From Microbispora hainanensis (lineage in GTDB: Bacteria; Actinomycetota; Actinomycetes; Streptosporangiales; Streptosporangiaceae), in assembly GCF_036186745.1 (NCBI RefSeq), contig NZ_CP108086.1, positions 5,766,001 through 5,830,000 on the forward strand: a DNA stretch of 64,000 bases, in the 5' to 3' direction. This document shows positions 40,281-51,389 of this stretch, piece after piece. The position numbers and the translations under genes were made by a program. Each line of letters starts with the position of its first letter. Position 1 is the stretch's first letter. The notes beneath the pieces are model-generated. The model saw only the letters and a list, made by a program, of their open reading frames with translations. It made no database searches and was not told the DNA's origin.

Positions 40281-41261
40281 ATGGGACATGAGCTGAATGT
40301 AGACATACGCCCGGAATATCCGGTCAGCTGGCAGGCCGCCGCGATCAACGGAGTCCTGCGGGGCACCATGAAGCCGATCTCCACCATCCTCGTGCGCAAC
40401 ACCGCGGGAATGGCCGTGGCCAGCCGCATCATGTGCCTCGGCGAGCGGGTCCCCGGCATCCTCCCCAAGCACGTGTCCATCGTTCCAGACGAGTTCGGCT
40501 CGTGCACGGGGGAATGGGTGCGCGGCGGTCCCGGCCTGGACGAGGGCAAGGTGGTGCTCTACTTCCACGGCGGGGCCTACTTCGTCTGCTCCCCGGCCAC
40601 CCACCGGCCGATCACATGGCGGTTGTCGGCCGCCGCCGGCCGTCCGGTGTTCTCCCTCGACTACCGCCAGGGCCCGGTGCACTCCCTCGCCGAGTCGCTG
40701 TCGGACGCGCTCCAGGCGTACGAGTGCCTGCTCGGCCGCGGGTACGCAGCCAGGGACATCGTGCTGGCCGGGGACTCCGCCGGAGGGCATCTCACCCTCG
40801 CCACGCTGCTGGCCCTGCGCGACCGGGGCATGCCGCTGCCCGCCGCCGGCATCTGCCTGTCTCCCTGGGCCGACCTCAGCACCAGCCGGCACCGCGCCAA
40901 CGCATGGTCCGACCCCATGCTCCCCGCCGGACGCGTCGACTGGCTCGCCCGCCGCTGGACCGACGGCCTCGACCGCTGCGACCCCCTCGTGTCCCCCGTG
41001 TACGGCGACTACACCGGCATCCCCCCGCTGATGATCGTCACCGGCTCCACCGAGGTCCTGCGCGACGAGGCCCGCCGGGTCGCGGTCAGCGCGCGCGAGG
41101 ACGGCGTGCAGGTGACCTACGAGGAGTGGAACCGCATGCCGCACATCTTCCCTCTCTTCGCCGACGCCCTCCCCGAAGGCCGCCTGTTCTTCGACCACGT
41201 CTCCCGCTTCCTCGACGCCGTCCAGGCCCACTCCTCCACTCCCGGCGCCGAGGCCGCCTGA
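40281..41261 (+). CDS. Alpha/beta hydrolase, hormone-sensitive-lipase-type esterase
   Basis: The 326-residue protein has the HSL oxyanion motif YFHGGAYF and the nucleophile motif GDSAGGH, with the acidic residue in TGSTEVLRDEA and the catalytic His in MPHIFPLF near the C terminus. Members hydrolyse short acyl esters in the cytoplasm. ATG 40281 follows a good ribosome site (GGGAGG). The natural substrate is unknown and the neighbours give no hint. Confidence 0.9.
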   Translation: MGHELNVDIRPEYPVSWQAAAINGVLRGTMKPISTILVRNTAGMAVASRIMCLGERVPGILPKHVSIVPDEFGSCTGEWVRGGPGLDEGKVVLYFHGGAYFVCSPATHRPITWRLSAAAGRPVFSLDYRQGPVHSLAESLSDALQAYECLLGRGYAARDIVLAGDSAGGHLTLATLLALRDRGMPLPAAGICLSPWADLSTSRHRANAWSDPMLPAGRVDWLARRWTDGLDRCDPLVSPVYGDYTGIPPLMIVTGSTEVLRDEARRVAVSAREDGVQVTYEEWNRMPHIFPLFADALPEGRLFFDHVSRFLDAVQAHSSTPGAEAA

Positions 41262-41273
41262 GCACTTCGGGAA

Positions 41274-41299
41274 AACGGCCGCCGGAATGCACGGCCGTT
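41274..41299. terminator. Hairpin AACGGCCG / CGGCCGTT after the esterase gene
   Basis: Perfect 8-bp arms flank a 10-nt loop 12 bp after the esterase stop, before a convergent small open frame. No T-run follows. Confidence 0.5.
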
Positions 41300-41320
41300 C
41301 GCGAGGCCGCCGCACCGGGG

Positions 41321-41608
41321 TCAGCAGGTGACGGCGTGGACCGGCGTCGTCTGCGAGGCGTGGTCGCCGTAGCCCGAGGTGCTGTACGCCTGGGAATGCG
41401 CGGAGGCCTGACAGGACCCGGGCCGGCAGGCGACCCCGGCGTCGCAGGAGATCGAGCCGTACACGACGGCGGCGCCGCCCGTCCGGGTGAAGGAGAGGCT
41501 GGGCGAACAGGCGATCGGGGTGTCTTTACGGAGAACGGCGCTCATTTGTGGCTTATGAGACCAATGTGACCTGCGGTTTCTCCGATTCACCTTACCTAAA
41601 GGTGCCAT
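41321..41608 (-). CDS. Small Cys-containing hypothetical protein
   Basis: This 95-residue reading has a well-placed ribosome site (GAGAGG, 8 nt before ATG 41608); ATG 41545 would give 74 residues. The C-terminal half is Ser/Thr/Ala/Cys-rich (SISCDAGVACRPGSCQ, ending HAVTC) with five Cys residues and no TM segment. Divergent position to the kinase gene and a terminator hairpin at the far side support a real gene. I recognise no family; it might be a small secreted or modified peptide, but nothing in the neighbourhood encodes a modifying enzyme. Confidence 0.4.
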   Translation of the reverse strand: MAPLGKVNRRNRRSHWSHKPQMSAVLRKDTPIACSPSLSFTRTGGAAVVYGSISCDAGVACRPGSCQASAHSQAYSTSGYGDHASQTTPVHAVTC

Positions 41609-41706
41609 TGGGCTTACCTCTCATGCCGCTTGTCGCTACTTGAGCGCGTGGTGCGTTCCAACCGGCCACAGTGGCTGTGCGGCACTTCGAGAGAGGTAGC
41701 TTCCGT

Positions 41707-43446
41707 ATGGCACGTGGCGGAACGGCTTCCGATAGCGGCATGCCTCCCGGTGTGCGCCCGCTGACCGTTGGCGACCCGGTCGTCATCGGGCGCTACCTGC
41801 TGCTCGGCCGGCTGGGCAGCGGCGGAATGGGAGTCGTCTACCTGGCCGAGCACCCCAGCGGGGGATACGTCGCGCTGAAGACACCGCATCCGATGCACCT
41901 TGGGGACTCCACGCTGCGGGCCCGATTCGCCGAGGAGGTCGCGCTCTCCCGGCGCGTGGTGCCGTTCTGCACGGCCGTCGTCATCGAGGACGGTTTCGAC
42001 GGCGAGCGGCCCTACCTCGTCACCGAATACGTCCCCGGCCCCGCGCTTTCCCAGGTGGTCTCCGCGCAGGGCGCGCTCACCCCCGACCTCGCGTACGGCG
42101 TGGCCCTCGGCACGGCCGCCGCGCTCGTGGCCACGCACGAGGCCGGGCTGGTGCACCGGGACCTCAAGCCGGGCAACGTGCTGCTGTCGCCGCGCGGGCC
42201 GTTCGTCATCGACTTCGGGATCGCCCGCGACCTCGACGTCGCGATGGCGCATACGCAGGCCGGGCAGATCATGGGCAGCCCGGGCTGGGTCGCGCCCGAG
42301 CGGCTGCGCGGACACCACGCCATCCCCGCCTCCGACGTCTTCTCCTGGGGCTGCCTGGTCGCGTTCGCGGCGACCGGGCTGCATCCGTTCGGCGGCGGCG
42401 ACCTCGACGTGCTGACCCGGCGCATCCTGGTCGAGGAGCCCCGGATCGACGCCGTGCCGAGGCCGCTGTGGGGCGCAGTGGCGGCGGCGCTGCAGCGCGA
42501 GCCCGCCGACCGCCCGGACGCGGCGTGGCTGCTGGCCTCCCTGCTCGCGGCGGGCGGGGTCCACGCGGCCGCCGATCCCCGGCGTGCGGTCGCCGCCGTG
42601 CTCGACGAGATCTGGCAGCCTGTGCCCTACCCGGCGGGGGCCGTCCCCGGCCGGGCCACGCAGGGGACACGGAGCAGGGCCTCCGGGGAAGCGACCCAGG
42701 GACCGGCACAGGGGTCGATTCGGGGGTCGATTCGGGGGTCGGTACAGGGGCCGGCACAGGAGGGCAGGGCGGCGCGGCGCCGGGCGGCGCGATCGCGGGG
42801 ACAGGTGTCCCACGCCGGCTTCGCGGCGCTCGCCACCGTGACGATCGCCGCGGTGACCGTGGTCGCGGCGGGCGCCGGGTCGGCCCACATGCAGAGCACG
42901 GCCGATCCGCCGCCCGCGGCGCCCGTGGTCATCCCCGGCGAGGACAGCGCCCTGCCGCCGGATGACGCGCTCCGCACCGGCCCGCCGGTGGTGCCCATCG
43001 CGGACGCCGCCCGGCCCAGGGTGACGGTGACGGCCACGCGGACCATGCCGCCCGGCTCACCCGGCTCGACGCCGGCGCCGGTGACCACGGACGACGGCCG
43101 GGCGACCGCGCCGCCCTCGCCGACGCCCGCCGGGACGACCCTGCGCCCGGGAGACGGGCGCTGCGTCACCGGGCGGCCGAGGGACTGCCGTCCCACCCGG
43201 CCCTCCCCACCGGGCCGCCCAGGACGCCCCAACCAGCCGGGACATCCGGGTCAGCCTGGTCAGCCCGGCCATCCCGGACAGCAGCCCGGTCAGCCCGGGC
43301 AGGGCCATTCCCCGGTCCCGTCCTCGGGGGTCAGCCAGGAGCCGCAGTGGGGCGACGGGGAGTCGCCGCCGCCGGAACCGGGCGGCAGCCCGCCGGCGAG
43401 CCCGCCGCCCAGCGTGGTGGTCACCCCCGCACCGTCCATTCCCTGA
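41707..43446 (+). CDS. Membrane Ser/Thr protein kinase (PknB-like) with Pro-rich extracellular tail
   Basis: The 579-residue protein has a full kinase domain (about residues 25-290): glycine loop GRLGSGGMGVVY, catalytic Lys in VALKTP, HRDLKPGNVLL, DFG in IDFGIARD, GSPGWVAPE. After a Gln/Ala-rich juxtamembrane part comes one TM segment (ATVTIAAVTVVAAGAG, near residue 375). The outside part is Pro/Gly/Thr-rich, with a collagen-like run of PGQPGxP repeats (about 43200-43310) and no PASTA domain. ATG 41707 with GAGAGG upstream is preferred over GTG 41671. It probably senses the cell surface; substrates are unknown. Confidence 0.92.
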   Translation: MARGGTASDSGMPPGVRPLTVGDPVVIGRYLLLGRLGSGGMGVVYLAEHPSGGYVALKTPHPMHLGDSTLRARFAEEVALSRRVVPFCTAVVIEDGFDGERPYLVTEYVPGPALSQVVSAQGALTPDLAYGVALGTAAALVATHEAGLVHRDLKPGNVLLSPRGPFVIDFGIARDLDVAMAHTQAGQIMGSPGWVAPERLRGHHAIPASDVFSWGCLVAFAATGLHPFGGGDLDVLTRRILVEEPRIDAVPRPLWGAVAAALQREPADRPDAAWLLASLLAAGGVHAAADPRRAVAAVLDEIWQPVPYPAGAVPGRATQGTRSRASGEATQGPAQGSIRGSIRGSVQGPAQEGRAARRRAARSRGQVSHAGFAALATVTIAAVTVVAAGAGSAHMQSTADPPPAAPVVIPGEDSALPPDDALRTGPPVVPIADAARPRVTVTATRTMPPGSPGSTPAPVTTDDGRATAPPSPTPAGTTLRPGDGRCVTGRPRDCRPTRPSPPGRPGRPNQPGHPGQPGQPGHPGQQPGQPGQGHSPVPSSGVSQEPQWGDGESPPPEPGGSPPASPPPSVVVTPAPSIP

Positions 43447-43491
43447 TACGGCGTCCCGAGCGGGTGCCCGCGTGCAGCATGCTGTCTGTTC

Positions 43492-44295
43492 ATGGAAGCA
43501 GCTCTCGAACTCGACGACGTGACCGTCCGCGTGGTCGGCCGGACCCTGGTGACCGGTGCCGACTGGCGGGTGGAGCACGGCCAGCACTGGGTGATCCTCG
43601 GCCCCAACGGCGCCGGGAAGACGACGATGCTCTCGATCGCCGCGGCCGTACGGCACCCGAGCTCCGGCACGGCCACAGTGCTCGGACGGCGGCTTGGCAG
43701 GGTCGACCTCCGGGAGCTGCGCCGCAGCATCGGCCTGGTGGCGGCGAGTCAGCGGCTCGTTGACGAGTCGCTGCTGGAGGAGGAGGGCGCGACCGCGCTG
43801 ACCGTCGTGCTCACCGGTCATACCGGGACGAGCGCGCCGCTGTGGGACCGATACGGTGACGAGGAGCGGGAGCGGGCCCACCGGCTGCTGGCCGACCTCG
43901 GCTGCAAGGACCTGGCCGACCGCAGGTTCCAGGTGTGCTCGCAGGGGGAGCGGGCCCGCGTCCGGGTGGCCAGGGCGCTGATGGCCGACCCGGCGATCCT
44001 GCTGCTCGACGAGCCGTTCGCGGGCCTCGACCTGCCCGCGCGGGAGGACCTGATCGAGGCGCTGGAAGACTTGGCCCGCACCCGGCAGGGGCTCACCACC
44101 GTGATGGTCACGCACCACCTGGAGGAGGTGCCGGCCACCACCACGCACGCGCTGCTCATGCGGGACACCCGCATCCTGACCGCCGGTCCCGTGGACGAGG
44201 TGCTCACCGGCCCGAACCTGTCCGAGTGCTTCGGCCGCCGCCTGCGCATCGACGCGCTGGACGGCCGCTGGTACGCCCGCGCCCTGCGCGTCTGA
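43492..44295 (+). CDS. ABC transporter ATP-binding protein, ModF/COG1119-like
   Basis: The 267-residue stand-alone ATPase shows Walker A (GPNGAGKTTM), an unusual signature CSQGERARVRVARAL in place of LSGGQ, Walker B ILLLDEPFAGLD and H-loop VTHHLEEVP. The short SQGE signature is typical of the COG1119 group. No permease gene is next to it, so the transport partner, if any, is elsewhere. It lies 45 bp after the kinase gene. Confidence 0.88.
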   Translation: MEAALELDDVTVRVVGRTLVTGADWRVEHGQHWVILGPNGAGKTTMLSIAAAVRHPSSGTATVLGRRLGRVDLRELRRSIGLVAASQRLVDESLLEEEGATALTVVLTGHTGTSAPLWDRYGDEERERAHRLLADLGCKDLADRRFQVCSQGERARVRVARALMADPAILLLDEPFAGLDLPAREDLIEALEDLARTRQGLTTVMVTHHLEEVPATTTHALLMRDTRILTAGPVDEVLTGPNLSECFGRRLRIDALDGRWYARALRV

Positions 44296-44449
44296 CCGGC
44301 CGCGGGCGCCGACCCGGCCCTGAGTGCGAATCCGGGCGCGGGCTCGGACGCGGACGGGAGCCGTGACTCCGAGCGCGGACTCGGTCGCGCGCGCTGACCC
44401 GGCCCCGGGCGCTGACCCCGGTCGCTGACCCCGGTCGCGAACACGGCGA

Positions 44450-44507
44450 GGCCCCGCCGCCGATCCGTCAGATCCCCGAGGGTGACCTGCGGACGGACGG
44501 CGGGGCC
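44450..44507. terminator. Bidirectional terminator between ModF-like gene and isocitrate lyase
   Basis: GGCCCCGCCG (44450-44459) pairs with CGGCGGGGCC (44498-44507), and an inner TCCGTC/GACGGA pair extends the stem after a 4-nt bulge. It lies between convergent genes. The surrounding 44296-44543 holds only degenerate GGTCGCTGACCCC repeats. Confidence 0.6.
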
Positions 44508-44543
44508 CGCCACCGACCTGTGTCCCGATAAGTCCGCTGATGG

Positions 44544-45836
<1,293 letters not shown>

Positions 45837-45987
45837 CTCGGTCACTCCCTTGTTGCGTACGTTGTCGTCACCTGGGGCTTGCTTCCGAGTTTGTGTCGAT
45901 ATCAAGACACTCACAAGGAGTGGTCGGGCGAAAGAACGCCAAATATTCTGTTCCAAGCAAGACTGACGGGTATTCGACTATGAAGAA

Positions 45988-46001
45988 AGGCAAAGTTTTC
46001 G
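45988..46001 (-). promoter_or_regulatory. RamB-like operator (AAAACTTTGCC) between aceA and its regulator
   Basis: On the minus strand the sequence reads GAAAACTTTGCCT. The box known for RamB of Corynebacterium glutamicum is close to AAAACTTTGCAAA (from memory). It sits 152 bp before aceA and 79 bp before the regulator gene, so it could control both. Confidence 0.55.
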
Positions 46002-46079
46002 CTATGGACTAGACCAATCCGCGTGAAGTGGAGCACGTCTCGTTGGAAGAAACGCCGATTTTCCGCATAAGATCGGGTT

Positions 46080-47552
46080 ATGACCTCCGTCCTGGGCGAA
46101 GAACCGCTGTCTTTGACGCACGAGCTCGATCTCCTGGCCTTCGGTCAGCGGCTCAAGCACCTGCGCAAGCAGCGCGGTCTCACGCTCTCCGAGCTCGGCG
46201 AGCGCGTCGGGCGTGCGCCCAGCCAGCTGTCGCTGCTGGAGAACGGCAAGCGCGAGCCCAAGCTCTCGCTGCTGAAGTCGCTCGCCGCCGCGCTGAACGT
46301 GCCGGTGGAGGAGCTGCTGCGCAGGCAGGCGCCGAACCGGCGGGCCCAGCTGGAGATCGCCCTGGAGGAGGCCCAGCGTGACCCGCTTTACGCGGGCCTG
46401 GGACTGAGCAGGCTCAAGGTCTCCTCACGGGTGCCCAACGAGGTGCTCGAACACATCCTCGGCCTGTTCGAGGAGCTCAAGGCCAGGGAGGCGAAGGGTA
46501 CGGCCACGCCGGAGGAGGCGCGGGCCGCCAACGCCGAGCTGCGGCGCAAGCAGCGCGAGCTGGGCAACTACTTCGAGGAGATCGAGAAGGCCGCAGCCGA
46601 GGCCCTGACCGCCGTCGGTTACCGGACCGGCGCGCTGTCGGAGAGCACCGTCCAGGCGCTGGTGTCGCACTTCGGGTTCACCGTGCACACCGCGCCCGAC
46701 CTGCCGCGCTCGGCGCGGTCGGTGACCGATCTGCGCAACCGCCGCATCTACGTCAAACGCCAGCAGCTCGGCATGCACACGCCGCGCACCGTGCTGCTGC
46801 AGACGCTCGGGCACATCGCGCTCCAGCACCACAAGCCGCGCGACTTCGCCGACTTCCTGCGCCAGCGGGTGGAGGCCAACTACTTCGCCGCCGCCGTCCT
46901 CGTGCCCGAGGCGGCGGCCGTGCCGTACCTGCGGGAGGCCAAGCAGGACAAGGCGCTGTCGGTGGAGGACCTGCGCGACGTGTTCGCGGTGTCCTACGAG
47001 ATGGCGGCGCACCGGTTCACCAACATCGCCACCCGCCATCTCGACATCGTCTGTCACTTCGTGCGCAACGACGCCGGAGGGATCATCTACAAGGCGTACG
47101 AGAACGACGGGATCGTCTTCCCCGCCGACGAGCAGGGGGCGATCGAGGGCCAGCGGATGTGCCAGCAGTGGTCGGGCCGCCAGGTGTTCCTCTCGCCCGA
47201 CCGGTTCTCGGTGTACTACCAATACTCCGACTCGCCCACCGGCACGTACTTCTGCATCGCCCACGTGGACCCGTCGCAGGAGAAGGACTTCGCGATCACG
47301 CTGGGCGTGCCCTACCGGGAGTCGCGCTGGTTCCGCGGGCGCGAGACCACCCACCGCACCCGCTCGAACTGCCCGAACGGCGAGTGCTGCCGCCGCCCGC
47401 CGGCCGAGCTCGCGCAGCGCTGGGAGGGCTACGCCTGGCCGTCGGCCCGCGCCAACTCCCATGTGCTCGCCGCGCTGCCGCCCGGGTCGTTCCCCGGCGT
47501 CGACGAGGCCGACGTGTACGCGTTCCTGGAGCGCCACGCCGCCAGCGGCTGA
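46080..47552 (+). CDS. ramB: XRE-family regulator of acetate/short-chain fatty-acid metabolism (RamB/ScfR type)
   Basis: The 490-residue protein has an N-terminal HTH_3 domain (LKHLRKQRGLTLSELGERVG, SQLSLLENGKREP, about residues 20-80), a helical linker, an IrrE/ImmA-like middle domain (LLQTLGHIALQHHKPRDFADF; the HExxH zinc motif is not intact) and a C-terminal DUF2083 part with FCIAHVDPS and the Cys-rich NCPNGECCRRPPAEL. This is the architecture of RamB, which senses acyl-CoA-related signals and controls glyoxylate-cycle genes. Its position divergent from aceA strongly supports that role. Assignment of the symbol is by family and context. Confidence 0.88.
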   Translation: MTSVLGEEPLSLTHELDLLAFGQRLKHLRKQRGLTLSELGERVGRAPSQLSLLENGKREPKLSLLKSLAAALNVPVEELLRRQAPNRRAQLEIALEEAQRDPLYAGLGLSRLKVSSRVPNEVLEHILGLFEELKAREAKGTATPEEARAANAELRRKQRELGNYFEEIEKAAAEALTAVGYRTGALSESTVQALVSHFGFTVHTAPDLPRSARSVTDLRNRRIYVKRQQLGMHTPRTVLLQTLGHIALQHHKPRDFADFLRQRVEANYFAAAVLVPEAAAVPYLREAKQDKALSVEDLRDVFAVSYEMAAHRFTNIATRHLDIVCHFVRNDAGGIIYKAYENDGIVFPADEQGAIEGQRMCQQWSGRQVFLSPDRFSVYYQYSDSPTGTYFCIAHVDPSQEKDFAITLGVPYRESRWFRGRETTHRTRSNCPNGECCRRPPAELAQRWEGYAWPSARANSHVLAALPPGSFPGVDEADVYAFLERHAASG

Positions 47553-47570
47553 CGGGCGACGGCTCGCGGA

Positions 47571-47581
47571 TGAAAGTTTCA
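47571..47581. promoter_or_regulatory. Palindrome TGAAAGTTTCA upstream of the arabinofuranosidase gene
   Basis: A perfect 11-bp palindrome lies just after the RamB-type gene. GAAA-N-TTTC palindromes are used by LacI-type regulators of xylan and arabinan genes in actinomycetes (from memory). Confidence 0.35.
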
Positions 47582-47632
47582 CGACATCCCATCGATGCGG
47601 GGTGACAACGTCAGGGAAGATGTCCAAGCGGT

Positions 47633-47650
47633 GCCGGGGCGATGCCCGGC
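47633..47650. terminator. Hairpin GCCGGG-GCGATG-CCCGGC after the RamB-type gene
   Basis: Six-bp GC arms with a 6-nt loop lie about 80 bp after the regulator stop. There is no T-run, so terminator function is only likely. Confidence 0.4.
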
Positions 47651-47748
47651 CGTCCGAGACATCACATCTTTGCCCTTGACGGCGAAGCCTTCTTCACATT
47701 GACTCCGCATTACCGTCAAACCGCGAATCGGTGTCGGGCGTCGATTGA

Positions 47749-47762
47749 TGTTAGCGCTAACA
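47749..47762. promoter_or_regulatory. Operator palindrome TGTTAGCGCTAACA upstream of the arabinofuranosidase gene
   Basis: A perfect 14-bp palindrome with the central CG typical of LacI/GalR operators lies 68 bp before the start codon, at promoter distance. The likely regulator is not encoded next to it. Confidence 0.65.
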
Positions 47763-47811
47763 CTGCCTGGCCGGGCCTACTGTGTCGCCGCCGTCCGCTC
47801 ATGATTCCTGA

Positions 47812-49287
<1,476 letters not shown>

Positions 49288-49311
49288 TTCCGGCCACCTG
49301 CTCCGGCACAT

Positions 49312-49340
49312 CCCCGGTCACGCCGTCCGCGTGACCGGGG
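49312..49340. terminator. Strong hairpin between arabinofuranosidase and TetR genes
   Basis: CCCCGGTCACGC and GCGTGACCGGGG form a perfect 12-bp stem around a 5-nt loop, 24 bp after the arabinofuranosidase stop and between convergent genes. A second copy of the right arm follows at once. Confidence 0.75.
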
Positions 49341-49394
49341 CGATCCGCGTGACCGGGGTGAAGGGTCTGGCGGGGGAGGTCCCGGCGGTGCCGG

Positions 49395-49994
49395 TCACCT
49401 GCTGACGGCGGCGCGGACGAACTCCACGAGGTGCTCGCGCAGCGCATCCCGTCCCTCGGGGGTCGCCGCCTCGTCCCCGACCATGATCCGGCCGAGCTGC
49501 GGCATGACGGTCGGCCATATCGCCATGCCCACCAGCGAGAACACCATCCGGGCGACCGATGCGTCCGGCTCCCGGCCGAGGCCCTCGGCGAGCGACTCGG
49601 TCTTCGACCGGCACTTGTCCACCCGGAGCTCCTGGCCGGGAAGCAGGTCGTCCTCGCCCCTGTAGTTGAGCGCCTCCCACATCAGCAGGCGTACCAGGTC
49701 GGGGTGGGCGGAGTAGAAGTCGAAGAGGTTGCCGACGTACTCCGCCGGGTCCTTGCCGGGCATCGCCACCGCCGCGGTGACCTCGTCGAGCGCCGCCTTG
49801 ATGACGGTGTCGAACAGTTTCTCCTTGCTGCCGAAGTGCCCGTAGATCCGCTCCTTGTTGACCCCGGCCCGCTCGGCGATGCGGTCCACCCGCGCGCCCG
49901 CCACGCCGTACGCCGCGAACTCCGTCCGCGCGGCCTTCAGCAGGGCGGCCTTGGTGGCGGCGGTGGGGTCCTTGGCGTCTTTGCGGGGCGGCAT
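49395..49994 (-). CDS. TetR-family transcriptional regulator
   Basis: The 199-residue protein has an N-terminal HTH (VDRIAERAGVNKERIYGHFG) and a helical ligand domain. ATG 49994 follows GGAGG at 6 nt. It is divergent from an MFS exporter gene with near-palindromic sites between them, the usual layout for a repressor of an efflux pump that responds to the pump substrate. Confidence 0.93.
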   Translation of the reverse strand: MPPRKDAKDPTAATKAALLKAARTEFAAYGVAGARVDRIAERAGVNKERIYGHFGSKEKLFDTVIKAALDEVTAAVAMPGKDPAEYVGNLFDFYSAHPDLVRLLMWEALNYRGEDDLLPGQELRVDKCRSKTESLAEGLGREPDASVARMVFSLVGMAIWPTVMPQLGRIMVGDEAATPEGRDALREHLVEFVRAAVSR

Positions 49995-50058
49995 CGGCGT
50001 CCTCCGTGTTCGTGAGCGGCTGGGGCTGAGGTGGCGCCTCAGCATACCCCTCGCACCA

Positions 50059-50089
50059 CCAACTGGTTGGTTGACATCCAACTAGTTGG
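50059..50089. promoter_or_regulatory. Twin TetR-type operators CCAACTGGTTGG and CCAACTAGTTGG
   Basis: Two 12-bp sites (50059-50070 near-palindromic, 50078-50089 perfect) lie 19 bp apart, directly before the MFS start (50109) and in the divergent region with the TetR gene. Confidence 0.7.
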
Positions 50090-50108
50090 TTGGTTACGGT
50101 TCCTCGCC

Positions 50109-51353
50109 ATGGACACATCGACTCCCGCCGTTTCCCCAACCGCGGCATCGACCTCCCCAACCTCGGCATCAACCGCCTCCGCGGCACCCCGTGAGACGTA
50201 CGCGCCGGTGTGGCGAACCGTGGCCACGTTCGTGCCGGCCGGGCTCCTCGCCACCGGGCACCTCTACCTCGTGATCCCCCTGCTGGCGCGGATGTCGGCC
50301 GACTGGGGCACACCCGCCTCCGCCCTCACCTGGCTCGTGAGCGCCTTCGGCCTCGGCTACGCGGCAGGCTTCCTGGCGTTCGGCCCCCTGTCCGACCTGT
50401 ACGGCAGGCGCCGCGTGATGACCTGGGGCATGGCGGCCACGGCGGTGACGACCGCGCTGGTCGCGCTGAGCCCCGGCCCCGGGACGGCGCTCGCCCTGCG
50501 GCTGGTCGAGGGCGTCACCACCGCCGTCTTCGCCCCCACCGCGTTCTCGTATATCGCCGAGCGGGTCGAACCCCGCCGCCGGACGTTCACGATGACCTCC
50601 GTGGTCAGTGCGCTGTTCGCCTCGGCCGTGGTGGCGCAGCTCGCCGGCAAGGCGCTCGTCGACCTGCTCGGGTGGCGGCCGGTCTTCCTGCTCGGCGGCG
50701 CCGCGTTCGCCGTCGTGGCCGTGGTGCTGCGCCGGGTGATGCTGCCCGACACCGGCCGCCGTGTTGCCGTGAACCCCTACGCCGTCGTCCCGGCGCTGCT
50801 GCGCAACCCGCGCCTGGTCCTGGTGTACGCCGCGACGCTGACGATTCTCGGCGCGTTCGTCGCCGTCTACACCGGGTTGCAGCTCCAAGGCCCGGCGGGC
50901 ATCGCCGGCGACCCCTCCGCGCTGCTGACGCTGCGGGCCACCGCGTTGCCGGCGATCGTGGCGATCCCGTTCGCCACACCCTGCCTGGCCCGGATCTCCC
51001 CGGCCCGCAGGGCGGCGCTGGCCGTCGGGGCCGCCGCGGTGCTCGCGCTGGTGGTCGGGCTCGCCGCCCACGGCGTCGTCGCCCTGGCGGTGCTGCTGGC
51101 CGGCTTCGCCTTCGCGATCGGCGTGGCCGCTCCCGCCTTCATCGAGACCGTGGGCCTGCTGGCCGGTCCCGCGCGGGGCACCGCCGTCTCGCTGTTCACC
51201 TTCTTCCTGTTCACCGGGGCCAGCATCGGCCCGGTCGTGGCCTCGGCCGCCGCGTCGTACGGCTTCGCCGCCCTCATGTCCGGCGTGGCGGGGGTGCTGG
51301 CGCTGGGAGGGGGGCTCGTGCTGATCGCCTCTTCCGGCCGCCGCATAAGGTGA
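50109..51353 (+). CDS. MFS transporter, probable drug exporter
   Basis: The 414-residue protein has a Ser/Thr/Ala-rich N terminus and about 12 TM segments. The loop motif A reads GPLSDLYGRRRVM and a second-half counterpart is weaker. It resembles YnfM/AraJ-type MFS proteins that use the proton gradient to export small molecules. ATG 50109 lies 20 bp after the TetR sites; the longer open frame upstream would read through the operators and is not favoured. Confidence 0.9.
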   Translation: MDTSTPAVSPTAASTSPTSASTASAAPRETYAPVWRTVATFVPAGLLATGHLYLVIPLLARMSADWGTPASALTWLVSAFGLGYAAGFLAFGPLSDLYGRRRVMTWGMAATAVTTALVALSPGPGTALALRLVEGVTTAVFAPTAFSYIAERVEPRRRTFTMTSVVSALFASAVVAQLAGKALVDLLGWRPVFLLGGAAFAVVAVVLRRVMLPDTGRRVAVNPYAVVPALLRNPRLVLVYAATLTILGAFVAVYTGLQLQGPAGIAGDPSALLTLRATALPAIVAIPFATPCLARISPARRAALAVGAAAVLALVVGLAAHGVVALAVLLAGFAFAIGVAAPAFIETVGLLAGPARGTAVSLFTFFLFTGASIGPVVASAAASYGFAALMSGVAGVLALGGGLVLIASSGRRIR

Positions 51354-51389
51354 TGCCAGTAAAACGTGGCGGACAGGGGGAGGACGGGC

